A DNA stretch of 64,000 bases from Colwellia sp. MB02u-6 (lineage in GTDB: Bacteria > Pseudomonadota > Gammaproteobacteria > Enterobacterales > Alteromonadaceae), in the NCBI RefSeq assembly GCF_014077095.1, contig NZ_JACGVG010000038.1, positions 186,001 through 250,000 on the forward strand, written 5' to 3'. A program made the position numbers and the translations under genes. This document shows positions 19,124-27,770 of the stretch, one piece after another. Under the pieces are notes generated by a model. That model had not been told where the DNA came from. It did not search any database and saw only the letters and a program-made list of their open reading frames with translations. Positions within the stretch are counted from its first letter, which is position 1, and the number at the start of each line of letters is the position of its first letter.

Positions 19124-19222
19124 TCAACTGGCTATTGCATCTGCCTGCTCATTGCCAGTCATTTTATTCGAGCGGGTATGAATATTATGTTTCTTCCACA
19201 TAATTACTAATTTAAGATACCA
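19124..19222 (-). pseudogene. Probable decayed C-terminus of an RNase HI-like gene
   Basis: Immediately downstream of the halogenase stop, in another frame of the minus strand, 32 codons are open to a TGA. They read as the end of an RNase HI: a tryptophan-rich helix (LVIMWKK) followed by IHTRSNKMTGNEQADAIAS, where the GNE-x-AD-x-IA pattern matches the conserved C-terminal helix of RNase HI containing the last catalytic Asp. No upstream RNase H sequence is present. I infer that the insertion or rearrangement that brought in the neighbouring cassette truncated an older gene. Confidence 0.5.
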
Positions 19223-19226
19223 CAGG

Positions 19227-20717
19227 CTATTTTACTTTTGCTTTACAATATTGCTCAATAAAATCTAAATGATGAGGCCAATGATCAACTTTACGCTTGA
19301 CGGTCAGCTTAATATTATCTAAAAATCTTTGTAATTCATTATCATCCATTAAATCAACAATAGGGTGATATTGTTCAGGCATTAGACCCTGTCCCATCAT
19401 TACTTGTACCCAAGATGTTTCTCCAAAAAGCTCTTCTTCTTTTTTGAATACATTGGCGCTTTCTTTAAATAACAACATACGGTGTTTTAACGTTTCAGGG
19501 ATATCCATATTGCTACAGTACCGCCAAAAAGGGGTGTCTTTACGATCGGTTAAATTATAATGTAAAATAATAAAGTCTTTAATACTGTCAACTTCGGTTT
19601 TAGTTTGTATATTAAACTCATCAATATTAGATTGTTTAATCCCTTGCGATGGAAACATCTGCATTAAGCGTATAATCGCTTTTTGAAATAAATGAATACC
19701 AGTAGATTCTAGTGGTTCAATAAAACCGGAAGATAAACCTATAGCAACACAGTTTTTATTCCAATGTTTACGACGAGTACCTGTTTTATATTTAATAACG
19801 CGAGGTTCATTTAGCAGTTCACCTTCAATATTATTTAATAAAGTTTTTGTAGCCTCTTCGTTAGACATGTATTTACTACAAAAAACAAATCCATTACCCG
19901 TTCGATTTTGCAAGGGGATTTTCCACTGCCAACCAGCATCTCTCGCAATAGAACGAGTATAAGGCACAGGTTTAGTAACAGTTTTAGTTTGTACCGCTAT
20001 AGCGCTATCACAAGGTAATACGTGTGACCAATCCTCATAGCCAGTATGTAGCGCTTGTTCAATTAACAAAGCTCTAGAACCAGTACAATCAATAAATAAG
20101 TCACCTTCAACTACTTTGCCGTTGGTTAACTCAAGAGCACTAATAAAACCATTATCTTTATCTAGAACAACATTATTAATGCGGCCTTCAATTCGCTTTA
20201 AACCGTGCTTTTCTGCTAGTTTTTGTAGAAAAACAGCATATAAACCAGCATCAAGGTGATAGGCATAGTTAGAGGCTTGATCTGCGTCTACGGCAAACTT
20301 TCCTTCTCTAGCGGCTAAGTGTTCAGGCACGTAATCGCCTATGTCTGAAACTATACCACGCTGTTTTCCCTTTAACCAAAAATGTTGAAAATCAGCCGCC
20401 CAGCAATTTTGACCTAAAAATCCAAAGGAGTGAATATAGTCTTTATTAACATCACGCCAATTTTCAAATGAAATACCCAACTTGAAAGTAGCATTCGTCG
20501 CTGCCATAAACTCTTGTTCATTAATGCCTAATAATCGGTGGAAAATATGCAAAGTAGGTATTGTCGCCTCACCAACTCCGACGGTAGGGATGTCATCAGA
20601 TTCAACAAGGACAAGGTCTAAATTCTTACCAAACAGCTTTGATAATGCCGCTGCTGTCATCCAGCCCGCAGTACCACCACCGGCAATAACAACTTTTTTT
20701 ATGGCTTTGTTATTCAT
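19227..20717 (-). CDS. Flavin-dependent tryptophan halogenase family protein (paralogue 1)
   Basis: A 496-residue FAD-dependent halogenase-type protein. Visible landmarks are the FAD loop AGGGTAGW (12-19), VGVGEATIPTL (46-56), the catalytic Lys at 79 in FKLGISFENW (the position of Lys79 in PrnA), the WxWxIP motif at 263-268 (GWQWKIP), and PLESTGIH at 335-342, containing the conserved Glu. All residues needed for halogenation are therefore present. Such proteins recur beside TonB receptors in Alteromonadales, Xanthomonadales and Caulobacterales; their in vivo substrate is unknown. It is the last gene of a four-gene minus-strand unit with a good AAGGAT ribosome site. No antibiotic-type biosynthetic genes are nearby. 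Confidence 0.9.
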   Translation of the reverse strand: MNNKAIKKVVIAGGGTAGWMTAAALSKLFGKNLDLVLVESDDIPTVGVGEATIPTLHIFHRLLGINEQEFMAATNATFKLGISFENWRDVNKDYIHSFGFLGQNCWAADFQHFWLKGKQRGIVSDIGDYVPEHLAAREGKFAVDADQASNYAYHLDAGLYAVFLQKLAEKHGLKRIEGRINNVVLDKDNGFISALELTNGKVVEGDLFIDCTGSRALLIEQALHTGYEDWSHVLPCDSAIAVQTKTVTKPVPYTRSIARDAGWQWKIPLQNRTGNGFVFCSKYMSNEEATKTLLNNIEGELLNEPRVIKYKTGTRRKHWNKNCVAIGLSSGFIEPLESTGIHLFQKAIIRLMQMFPSQGIKQSNIDEFNIQTKTEVDSIKDFIILHYNLTDRKDTPFWRYCSNMDIPETLKHRMLLFKESANVFKKEEELFGETSWVQVMMGQGLMPEQYHPIVDLMDDNELQRFLDNIKLTVKRKVDHWPHHLDFIEQYCKAKVK

Positions 20718-20783
20718 ATTTAAATTATCCTTACAAATATAATTATTAGTTTTAAAAAGATATTTTTAGTTTATATTTTTAGT

Positions 20784-21800
20784 TTATATTTTTAGTTTAT
20801 TAAGTAAGCCAGCCCTGATTTTTTTTGCTGAATTTACGTCTAATGGTTGAGATAGCATCCCTTTAACAAAATCAGGAATATGATCTAAATCGTTTTCTTG
20901 ATGATCAAAAATATAATAATCAAAAATAGCTTTCCATGCCTGTCTTTGTGCTGGAGGAAGATTTCTCAAACTTAATATCGCTAAGTTCAATGCATTTTCT
21001 GGTTGTCCCATAAACGCAGGACTGTCTCGCCACCAATGAGTTACCAGTACATTAAAAGCACTTAATGCTTTGACATGATGCCACCACATAGCCGGAAGAA
21101 ATAAGGCATCGCCAGCTTCCAACTCTGCAACTTGAGCGGCTTCTAATGCTTGTTTAAATTTAGGGAATTTTTTAAAATCAGGTTGTTCAAAATCAATTAA
21201 ACTAATTTCACGACCACCTGGTGACATTTCCATCGGGCCAACATATAGGTTAGCTATCTGCTCTGGTGGGAATAAAGTAAATCTTCTTTTACCTGCAACA
21301 CAACATGCGAGGTTATTTGGGAAGTCATAATGTGCGGCTATTTTACTTTGATTACCAATCCAAATACTGGTGAATGGTTTTAGATGGTCAATCGAAGCAT
21401 TATTTTCATCATTATAACCAGGAAGGCAAGCATTAATTTCTGTTGAGGCAACATAGATTGTAGGTGGTTTATTATCTGCAGCGTGTGCTAATAATTTATC
21501 TAAGACTATATTCAGATCAGCACGAATGTTTTTAAAGTTAAAACCACTCATATCATCATTGTAAAAAACACGTCCTTGATTTTCTGGTTCGCCATAAGCA
21601 CTAAATACAGGCTTATTATTATATAATTTACGTAAATAATTCGCCGAACTTTCAGGCGACTTTTTACTTTCAATCACCATCGGCCATTTATCACCAAAAC
21701 CCCTCAAAATAAGTGGTTGTGTTGATGATAAAACAAATTCAGGTATATCACCTGGTTGACAATTGGTTATCTCTTTAACTTTATTTGTTATTGCCAACAT
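20784..21800 (-). CDS. JmjC/cupin-8 family protein, putative Fe(II)/2-oxoglutarate oxygenase
   Basis: A 338-residue cupin-8 (JmjC-like) protein. The iron-binding triad is seen as H157-x-D159 in AAHYDFPNN and a His at 241 or 242 in FLPAMWWHHV. Lys171 in AGKRRFTLFPPEQ is in the position that binds the 2-oxoglutarate carboxylate in factor-inhibiting-HIF-type enzymes. Related proteins hydroxylate side chains of proteins or small molecules. The gene lies between the SapC gene and halogenase 1 in the same direction with gaps of about 50-70 bases, so it is part of the same unit. The substrate cannot be deduced. Confidence 0.87.
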   Translation of the reverse strand: MLAITNKVKEITNCQPGDIPEFVLSSTQPLILRGFGDKWPMVIESKKSPESSANYLRKLYNNKPVFSAYGEPENQGRVFYNDDMSGFNFKNIRADLNIVLDKLLAHAADNKPPTIYVASTEINACLPGYNDENNASIDHLKPFTSIWIGNQSKIAAHYDFPNNLACCVAGKRRFTLFPPEQIANLYVGPMEMSPGGREISLIDFEQPDFKKFPKFKQALEAAQVAELEAGDALFLPAMWWHHVKALSAFNVLVTHWWRDSPAFMGQPENALNLAILSLRNLPPAQRQAWKAIFDYYIFDHQENDLDHIPDFVKGMLSQPLDVNSAKKIRAGLLNKLKI

Positions 21801-21851
21801 TTGCAGATACCAAGTTTAAATTTATAATGAAAAAGGATGATACTAAAGGGA

Positions 21852-22580
21852 TTAAAGACCAAGTCTTGCATTTTTCTTACTAATTAATTTTCTAACATTT
21901 GCTTGTGATGCAATGGTCATATAGATTGCTTGTAAATATCCTTTTTTATGCAATAACTTTAAAATATCACTACTTAATTCAGCTAGTTTTTCTTCGTTAA
22001 TAGTATAAAAACCAAGCATTTGGTTTTTTGAGTGATCATTAAGAGTGATATCTAAAGTTACTGATTCTAATAATTGATGTTCATTTAAAGCATTGATAAA
22101 ATCATTACTATCGTTTAGCCCATGGTGAATGGCTTCAAGTAGATCTGCAACTTTATCTAAATAAGGACTACTGCCACCATGTTCTAAAAAGATAGATTCA
22201 CCTTGTTCTTGGTTAACACGGGGATTATCAAGATCAATATTCAACATTCTCTGTTGCTTTTCAATACCTCCTTCATTTAGTGCTTGTATACCGATTAAAA
22301 ACGGCTGTCTAGCAACCATTGCTGGAATATAATCCGCGGTCCATTTATCGTCAGAGAGGAATAAGTTCTCTTTATTTTCAAAACCAAATAAAGCAAGTGG
22401 AAAGAATTTACCTGTATCTGGATTCTTATTAAAAAAAATGGGGTAATAGGCTTGTACACTTTTAAATTCCATCGGAAAAGTTTGTGCATACCATAGGTTG
22501 TCACCGTAGGTGTCAGATCGTTCGGTGATTATTTTTAAGTTTTGGTGATCGATGTTGTTTAGTAAAACAGAATTTGTCAT
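21852..22580 (-). CDS. SapC family protein
   Basis: A 242-residue SapC family protein. The typical N-terminal pattern is seen (NSVLLNNIDHQNLKI, then FPMEFKSVQAYYPIFFNK and FFPLALFGFENKENLFL), with the C-terminal helical region VTLDITLNDHSKNQMLGFYTI. The name comes from an S-layer-linked protein of Campylobacter, which does not explain this gene. In Gram-negative marine and plant-associated bacteria SapC-like proteins regularly accompany halogenase and cupin genes next to TonB receptors. I chose ATG at 22580, served by GGAATT, over GTG at 22592. It has no signal peptide and is probably cytoplasmic. Confidence 0.85.
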   Translation of the reverse strand: MTNSVLLNNIDHQNLKIITERSDTYGDNLWYAQTFPMEFKSVQAYYPIFFNKNPDTGKFFPLALFGFENKENLFLSDDKWTADYIPAMVARQPFLIGIQALNEGGIEKQQRMLNIDLDNPRVNQEQGESIFLEHGGSSPYLDKVADLLEAIHHGLNDSNDFINALNEHQLLESVTLDITLNDHSKNQMLGFYTINEEKLAELSSDILKLLHKKGYLQAIYMTIASQANVRKLISKKNARLGL

Positions 22581-22643
22581 TTTTAATTCCACATATTGTT
22601 TACATTTATTTCAGTTAAAGAGAGTTACTGTATTTTTGTAACG

Positions 22644-24200
22644 CTAAATTTTGGGTAAACCATATTTTTTAATTTTGTTAATGATTTCACGGTTTGTTGG
22701 TAAAATAGATAAAAGTTTCTGTGTTTTTTTTATATTATCATTAAATAATTTATCTGCTTTGTCAGCATAACTCACCCTTTTTTTGTGTGCTAATGGCTCA
22801 GTGACGAAGTTCATACCATATAAAATGTATTGAAAACTAGCAGGTGGAAACATTTCTTCAGTGTGTGTTGCGTCATAATGGTAAGGTGGTTGATAACGCC
22901 ATAGGCTTATAAGTTGTTGTAAACTTTTAGGTATACTTTCTTCATTTTTATTATCTAGCCAATAAGCTGAATCAGTTCGCTGACTTAAGACATAATGTAA
23001 CTTTAAAAAATCAACTACGTTTCCCCAACGATGCAAAAATTTGTCATTAAAACGTTTGGCAATAATATCCATGGTCTGGCGATTCGCAGGCAACTGTTCA
23101 CTGATCATTTTTGCTGATAGTTCAACTAATGCTAAAGCAGAGGCTTCTAAGGGTTCAATGAAACCTGCAGCCAAACCAATTGCAACACAGTTTTTATGCC
23201 AAAACTTTTCTCTATGTCCTGGATTCAAAGGTATTCTTCGTATCATTACTGAATGAGCAGCATCTTTTCCCATTGAAGGGACTAGGTAATTACGTAATTC
23301 TTCTTCTGCTATATCATGTGATATATGTGCACTGGAATATGTATAGCCAACACCTCGTCGTGTTGGCAGTCCTATATCCCAAATCCAACCTGCGGTTTGG
23401 GCTGTAGATGAAGTAAATGATGCAATAGGACTATCACTATTCTCGTAAGGCACATGTACGGCCATTGCAGAATCATTAAATAAAATATGTTTTTTACTAA
23501 TAAAGGGAATTTTATAATGTTGAGCTAATAATAATGATGATGTCCCCGTGCAGTCGATAAACAGATCGCCGAATATATCACCTTGTTTTTTTGTGGTAAT
23601 TGAGGCTATATCAGCTGTTGCAGATGAATTTATTTTAGTGACATGATCAATAACGTGTTTTACACCTAATTTAACTGTGCAATGTTTTTGTAAAAACTGA
23701 CCAAATTTACCTGCATCTAAGTGGTAGCCATAATTGGCTACAAATGAATACTCAGCGGTCGTTATTTGTTTTGGCGCTAAACCGTAAGCACCTAAATGAC
23801 TTTGCTCAGAAACGGCATCGGCAAAACTAATTTTATCACTGAAGGGTTGCCAATATGATGAAAGATTTATCTCATTAAAACCATTTGGTAAGGTGAAAGG
23901 GTGGTAATAGTGCTCGTTAGCATTCGTCTTCCAGTTCGTAAACTTCGAACCTTGCTTAAAACTTGCATCACATTCTAATAAAAATTCAGTTTCAGAAATA
24001 CCCATTTTTTGTAATGTACTACGCATTGATGGCCAGGTACCTTCACCAACACCTATAGGTGCAACATCAGCTGATTCAACTAGTGTAATTTCTACCCCTG
24101 AATCTTGATTGGTAGCATGTTCGGCGGCGATAATACCCGCTGTTAGCCAGCCCGCAGAGCCACCACCAACAATTACTATTCTTTTTAATGGTTGATTCAT
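22644..24200 (-). CDS. Flavin-dependent tryptophan halogenase family protein (paralogue 2)
   Basis: A 518-residue paralogue of the halogenase at 19227. It has the FAD loop VGGGSAGW (11-18), VGEGTWPSM, the catalytic-position Lys at 82 (FKQGSKFTNW) and PLEASALAL with the conserved Glu near 352. The WxWxIP motif is altered to GWIWDIGLP at 271-279, with Gly in place of Pro, and PLESTGIH is altered to PLEASALA. The change marks a second subtype rather than a dead enzyme, since the Lys and Glu persist. It is the first gene of the cassette; a hairpin separates it from the TonB receptor upstream, so it may have its own promoter in the 24201-24370 gap. Confidence 0.9.
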   Translation of the reverse strand: MNQPLKRIVIVGGGSAGWLTAGIIAAEHATNQDSGVEITLVESADVAPIGVGEGTWPSMRSTLQKMGISETEFLLECDASFKQGSKFTNWKTNANEHYYHPFTLPNGFNEINLSSYWQPFSDKISFADAVSEQSHLGAYGLAPKQITTAEYSFVANYGYHLDAGKFGQFLQKHCTVKLGVKHVIDHVTKINSSATADIASITTKKQGDIFGDLFIDCTGTSSLLLAQHYKIPFISKKHILFNDSAMAVHVPYENSDSPIASFTSSTAQTAGWIWDIGLPTRRGVGYTYSSAHISHDIAEEELRNYLVPSMGKDAAHSVMIRRIPLNPGHREKFWHKNCVAIGLAAGFIEPLEASALALVELSAKMISEQLPANRQTMDIIAKRFNDKFLHRWGNVVDFLKLHYVLSQRTDSAYWLDNKNEESIPKSLQQLISLWRYQPPYHYDATHTEEMFPPASFQYILYGMNFVTEPLAHKKRVSYADKADKLFNDNIKKTQKLLSILPTNREIINKIKKYGLPKI

Positions 24201-24369
24201 AAATTTTTTCTTAATTCCTCATGAAAAATTAGGTTTTATTTACTAAACTATATCGTATCTTAGTTGGTCTAATTACTGTTATTTACATGATGTTGAGACA
24301 GCTGCAGCTTTTAAGATTTAGTTAATATAGCACCTAAGTATTTTTGAAAAATTTATTTTTGTTTGTTGT

Positions 24370-24408
24370 AAATATAAAAGCCGCATAAATTATTAATTTA
24401 GCGGCTTT
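24370..24408 (-). terminator. Terminator after the TonB receptor
   Basis: AAAGCCGC and GCGGCTTT form an 8-bp stem, extended inward by TAAAT/ATTTA. On the minus strand it is followed by TTTTATATTT. It lies about 30 bases past the receptor stop and would reduce readthrough into the halogenase cassette. Confidence 0.8.
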
Positions 24409-24435
24409 ACTATTTCTAAATAACCAAGGTCATTA

Positions 24436-27400
24436 TTAGAACGTATAACGAGCGCCTAAAGCAAAACGAGCACCTGTTTGGGTGTAATTTAATACTTCAT
24501 AGCTACTACGACCGCGTGTGCGTCTCTTTTCATCAGTAATGTTAATACCGTTGAAGAAAACAGTTAAGCCTTCAACTTGTGGCACATCATAATTTACCGC
24601 TAAATCAACTTGGCTGTACTTTTCTACATAAACTGGTGAAGCTCCTACATCCCCTTGGAAATGAGATGCTAGGTATTGATCACGCCAATTGTAAGCAATA
24701 CGTATAGAAAAACCATGCTTCTCGTAGAAACCTACCACGTTCGCCGTGTCACTAATGCCAGTTTCTGCGACTTGATCAGAATCATAGTTAACGCCATTAC
24801 TATTAATTGAGCTACCAATAGAGGCATTATCATACGAATTATCAGAGTTAACATAGGTATAGTTAACAATCGTACCAAAACCTGTATCGCCAAATAAATG
24901 TTGTACGGCAAATTCAACACCGTCAAAACCTGATTCTTCGGTAGAGTTAGCAAATGATGCAATATTAAATTGCACTAATGGATCAACCGGACGACCATTT
25001 ATTTCTACATTACCACCAACAACATTTACTGCTGGGTCATTAATGTTTTCAGCAATCCAATCGCGTTGAGCCGGACGATCGTTAGGGTCAATACCAGCTG
25101 CAAGAGCCTGTTGAACAAACGGACTTGTTAAAGCACCAGGGTTAGTAAGGTTATCTTGGGTATAAACTGATTCTGTTCGGATACTTTCGTTAGTAATATC
25201 TTTTTGGAAATAACCTAATGAAATATAGCTACCTTCGCCATAATACCATTCTGCCGACAGGTCGAAATTTTTAGCTTCAAGCGGTAATAAACCTGCATCA
25301 CCTGAGTTACCTGCACCAGGACTATTTACTCGAGCTAATCCACCTAATGATGTACCGCCAATCATTTGACCATAGCTTGGGCGACCTATCGTTTCACTGA
25401 AAGCGGCACGAAGTATAATATCGTCGGTTACTTCTATATTGAAGTTAATGCTTGGTAATACATGATCATATTTACCCGTTTTGGTCTGAAATTCAGTTCC
25501 ACCGGATAGAGTTATCGGTAATTCAGTATCGCCAACCCAAGTTGTTGCGTTAAAACCAGGAACATTTGATGTGGTTGCAACTTCTGTTTCTTCATAACGC
25601 ACACCTAAATGCACATCAAATGGCATGTCACCTATTTCACCCTCATAATTATACTGGAGGTATACTGCGGTCATTTCTTCTTTGGTATATTGATCGACAC
25701 CAAGAGCATAATCTGTTGAAGGACAAAAAGATGAGCCACAATCACCAATAATACCTGGCTGTATAGATAAAGTATCTTCAGCAATTTGTCTTACGTCAAG
25801 AAAGTCAAATTCAAAATAAGTATTTAAAATATCTGGTGCCCAATCAGTACCAGTAATGTCTACAAAATCACTGAAATTTCCACCACTTTCGTCAAACTGA
25901 TCTAAAATAGTTCTACGTGTAAAGTTTTCATCTCCAAATGATCCAGGTTCACCTTCACCACCCCAGTTATTACGTTGTACTGTTCGTCTTTGATCACGAT
26001 TTTCAGCTGTTGTCATGGCGATGCCAAAGTCTATACTGCCCGACTCTTCAAAAATAAAAGCACCATCAAACTGATGTTGCTCAATGTGAGAATGATCTTG
26101 CTCATTACTGAAAGAACTACCTGTTACTTGCATATCTGACGCCATTACCGCATTACCACCACGTACTGCAAGCGTAGGTAAAACACCCGTGAAGTCAGTA
26201 GCTGATGCCGTACGAATAAGTGCTCGTGCCGCTAAGTTGTTATTAGAGCCATACTGATTATTTGGTGTATTTTCAGCATCTGAATCGTGATAATCGTATG
26301 ATAGGCTCAAGCTATCGCTAACTTGCCAATCAAGGTTAAAACCTATTGAAGAGGTTTTGTCACGTATCCCATAATCACCAGAGCCCATCGCTAAATCTGT
26401 TGGATCATCATAAACTTCAGAATGTAATAATGGAGAGGCAACATTACCTGAGGTCCATACATCAACAGCATTTCCAGGAGAGGCATACCAAGCTGAAACA
26501 TTAGCTACTTGTGTATCTTGTTCTTTTTGGATGTAAGTATAATCCAATGTTGCCGTGATGTTTTCCATCGGGCTGTACTGCAATACTAATTGAGCGTTAG
26601 TTCTCTCACGTTGTACTTCTTCAAAAGTATAAAAAGTGGTTTGTGGAACAGAATAAACGTCTGGATTTTCAGCACGGTTAAATTGATCGCTTTGACCGTT
26701 TTCTATAGGACCAAAACGATTATTACCGTTGATGTCTTGACCATCAGGGTCATAACTTCTCCAACCAGTACTTACACCTGCTTGTTGATTACCACTTTCA
26801 CGTTCTGAATAACTGGCTGAAAGAGAAATACCAAAAGTATCATCGGCAAAGGTATTTGAATATAAACCTGACAACTCAGGAGTCGTACCACCTGTCTGTG
26901 CTGAGGTATCATTTAAAGCTTGTACACTAACAACGGCGTGCATGCCAGGGTTGTTTAGTGGTTTATTCGTTTTAATGTTAAGTGTTGCACCAATTCCACC
27001 CGTAGACATTTTTGCCATCGATGTTTTGTAAACTTCAACACCACTGATGCCTTCTGCTGCAACGTTTGAGAAGTCAAAAGAGCGATCACCTGTTGTATTA
27101 GGCATTTGACGGCCATTTAACAAGATTAAGTTTCGGTCGGCACTAAAACCACGAACACTTACTTTACTGCCCTCACCATTAGAGCGGTCAATTGAAACAC
27201 CAGTAATACGTTGTAATGATTCTGCTAAGTTAGAGTCTGGGAATTTACCTATATCTTCCGCATTAATTGCATCCACAATACCACTTGCAGAGCGCTTAAT
27301 ATCCATTGATTTGATCATACTGCTACGGATCCCCGTAACTTCGATCACTTCAGTTTTATTGTTTGTAACTTCTTCGGCAACAGCAAAAACGGGCGTTATT

Positions 27401-27468
27401 GCCGTTACGCCTAAAATTATAGATAAACTTGTAGCAAGTTGAGTTTTTTTAAAAGTTGAATTCTTCAT
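24436..27468 (-). CDS. TonB-dependent receptor for glucan oligosaccharides
   Basis: A 1010-residue outer-membrane receptor. A signal peptide ends near residue 31 (PVFAVAEE), then a TonB-box-like EVIEVTGIR, the plug (GKFPDSNLAESLQRITGVSIDR, then VSVRGFSADRNLILLNGRQMP) and a 22-strand barrel ending in ARFALGARYTF with the terminal Phe used for outer-membrane assembly. Sequence type fits the Xanthomonas/Caulobacter TonB receptor class for plant and algal sugars. Two perfect or near-perfect operators lie upstream, so it is the strongest target of the LacI-type regulator. There is no SusD partner, as usual outside Bacteroidetes; the CBM lipoprotein may fill that role. Confidence 0.92.
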   Translation of the reverse strand: MKNSTFKKTQLATSLSIILGVTAITPVFAVAEEVTNNKTEVIEVTGIRSSMIKSMDIKRSASGIVDAINAEDIGKFPDSNLAESLQRITGVSIDRSNGEGSKVSVRGFSADRNLILLNGRQMPNTTGDRSFDFSNVAAEGISGVEVYKTSMAKMSTGGIGATLNIKTNKPLNNPGMHAVVSVQALNDTSAQTGGTTPELSGLYSNTFADDTFGISLSASYSERESGNQQAGVSTGWRSYDPDGQDINGNNRFGPIENGQSDQFNRAENPDVYSVPQTTFYTFEEVQRERTNAQLVLQYSPMENITATLDYTYIQKEQDTQVANVSAWYASPGNAVDVWTSGNVASPLLHSEVYDDPTDLAMGSGDYGIRDKTSSIGFNLDWQVSDSLSLSYDYHDSDAENTPNNQYGSNNNLAARALIRTASATDFTGVLPTLAVRGGNAVMASDMQVTGSSFSNEQDHSHIEQHQFDGAFIFEESGSIDFGIAMTTAENRDQRRTVQRNNWGGEGEPGSFGDENFTRRTILDQFDESGGNFSDFVDITGTDWAPDILNTYFEFDFLDVRQIAEDTLSIQPGIIGDCGSSFCPSTDYALGVDQYTKEEMTAVYLQYNYEGEIGDMPFDVHLGVRYEETEVATTSNVPGFNATTWVGDTELPITLSGGTEFQTKTGKYDHVLPSINFNIEVTDDIILRAAFSETIGRPSYGQMIGGTSLGGLARVNSPGAGNSGDAGLLPLEAKNFDLSAEWYYGEGSYISLGYFQKDITNESIRTESVYTQDNLTNPGALTSPFVQQALAAGIDPNDRPAQRDWIAENINDPAVNVVGGNVEINGRPVDPLVQFNIASFANSTEESGFDGVEFAVQHLFGDTGFGTIVNYTYVNSDNSYDNASIGSSINSNGVNYDSDQVAETGISDTANVVGFYEKHGFSIRIAYNWRDQYLASHFQGDVGASPVYVEKYSQVDLAVNYDVPQVEGLTVFFNGINITDEKRRTRGRSSYEVLNYTQTGARFALGARYTF

Positions 27469-27509
27469 GTATCTCCCCTAGGCATTCCATATTATGATGA
27501 TTATATTTT

Positions 27510-27523
27510 TGGAAGCGCTTCCA
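27510..27523. promoter_or_regulatory. LacI-type operator 4 (TGGAAGCGCTTCCA)
   Basis: A perfect 14-bp palindrome identical to operator 2, 41 bp upstream of the TonB receptor start, in position to block transcription start or early elongation. Confidence 0.9.
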
Positions 27524-27546
27524 GCTTTATTTAAAAAAATTCACTC

Positions 27547-27560
27547 AGGAAGCGCTTCCA
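27547..27560. promoter_or_regulatory. LacI-type operator 5 (AGGAAGCGCTTCCA)
   Basis: A 12-bp perfect core (GGAAGCGCTTCC). Its centre is 37 bp upstream of that of operator 4, so the two sites flank the likely promoter of the receptor gene. Confidence 0.88.
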
Positions 27561-27770
27561 CAATTTAAAATATTTTACTAATAAGGTCAACAGTATTTTA
27601 ATAAATAAAGTTAACTATTTTAGAGTTTTTACTCGTTAAATTTAAGTTTAAATGTTACTTAATTGCTAGCCTTAGCGCGCGTTTATTTACTTAATAGAGG
27701 CGATTTTAACTGGCTAATAAAACGCTAACTATATTATTTTTAGGTCAGCGGTTTACATTTTATAAATTAA

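Noticed and set aside
19227-24200. Antibiotic-type halometabolite gene cluster
   Set aside because: There are no NRPS, PKS, tryptophan-processing or export genes nearby; the setting is a TonB/sugar locus.
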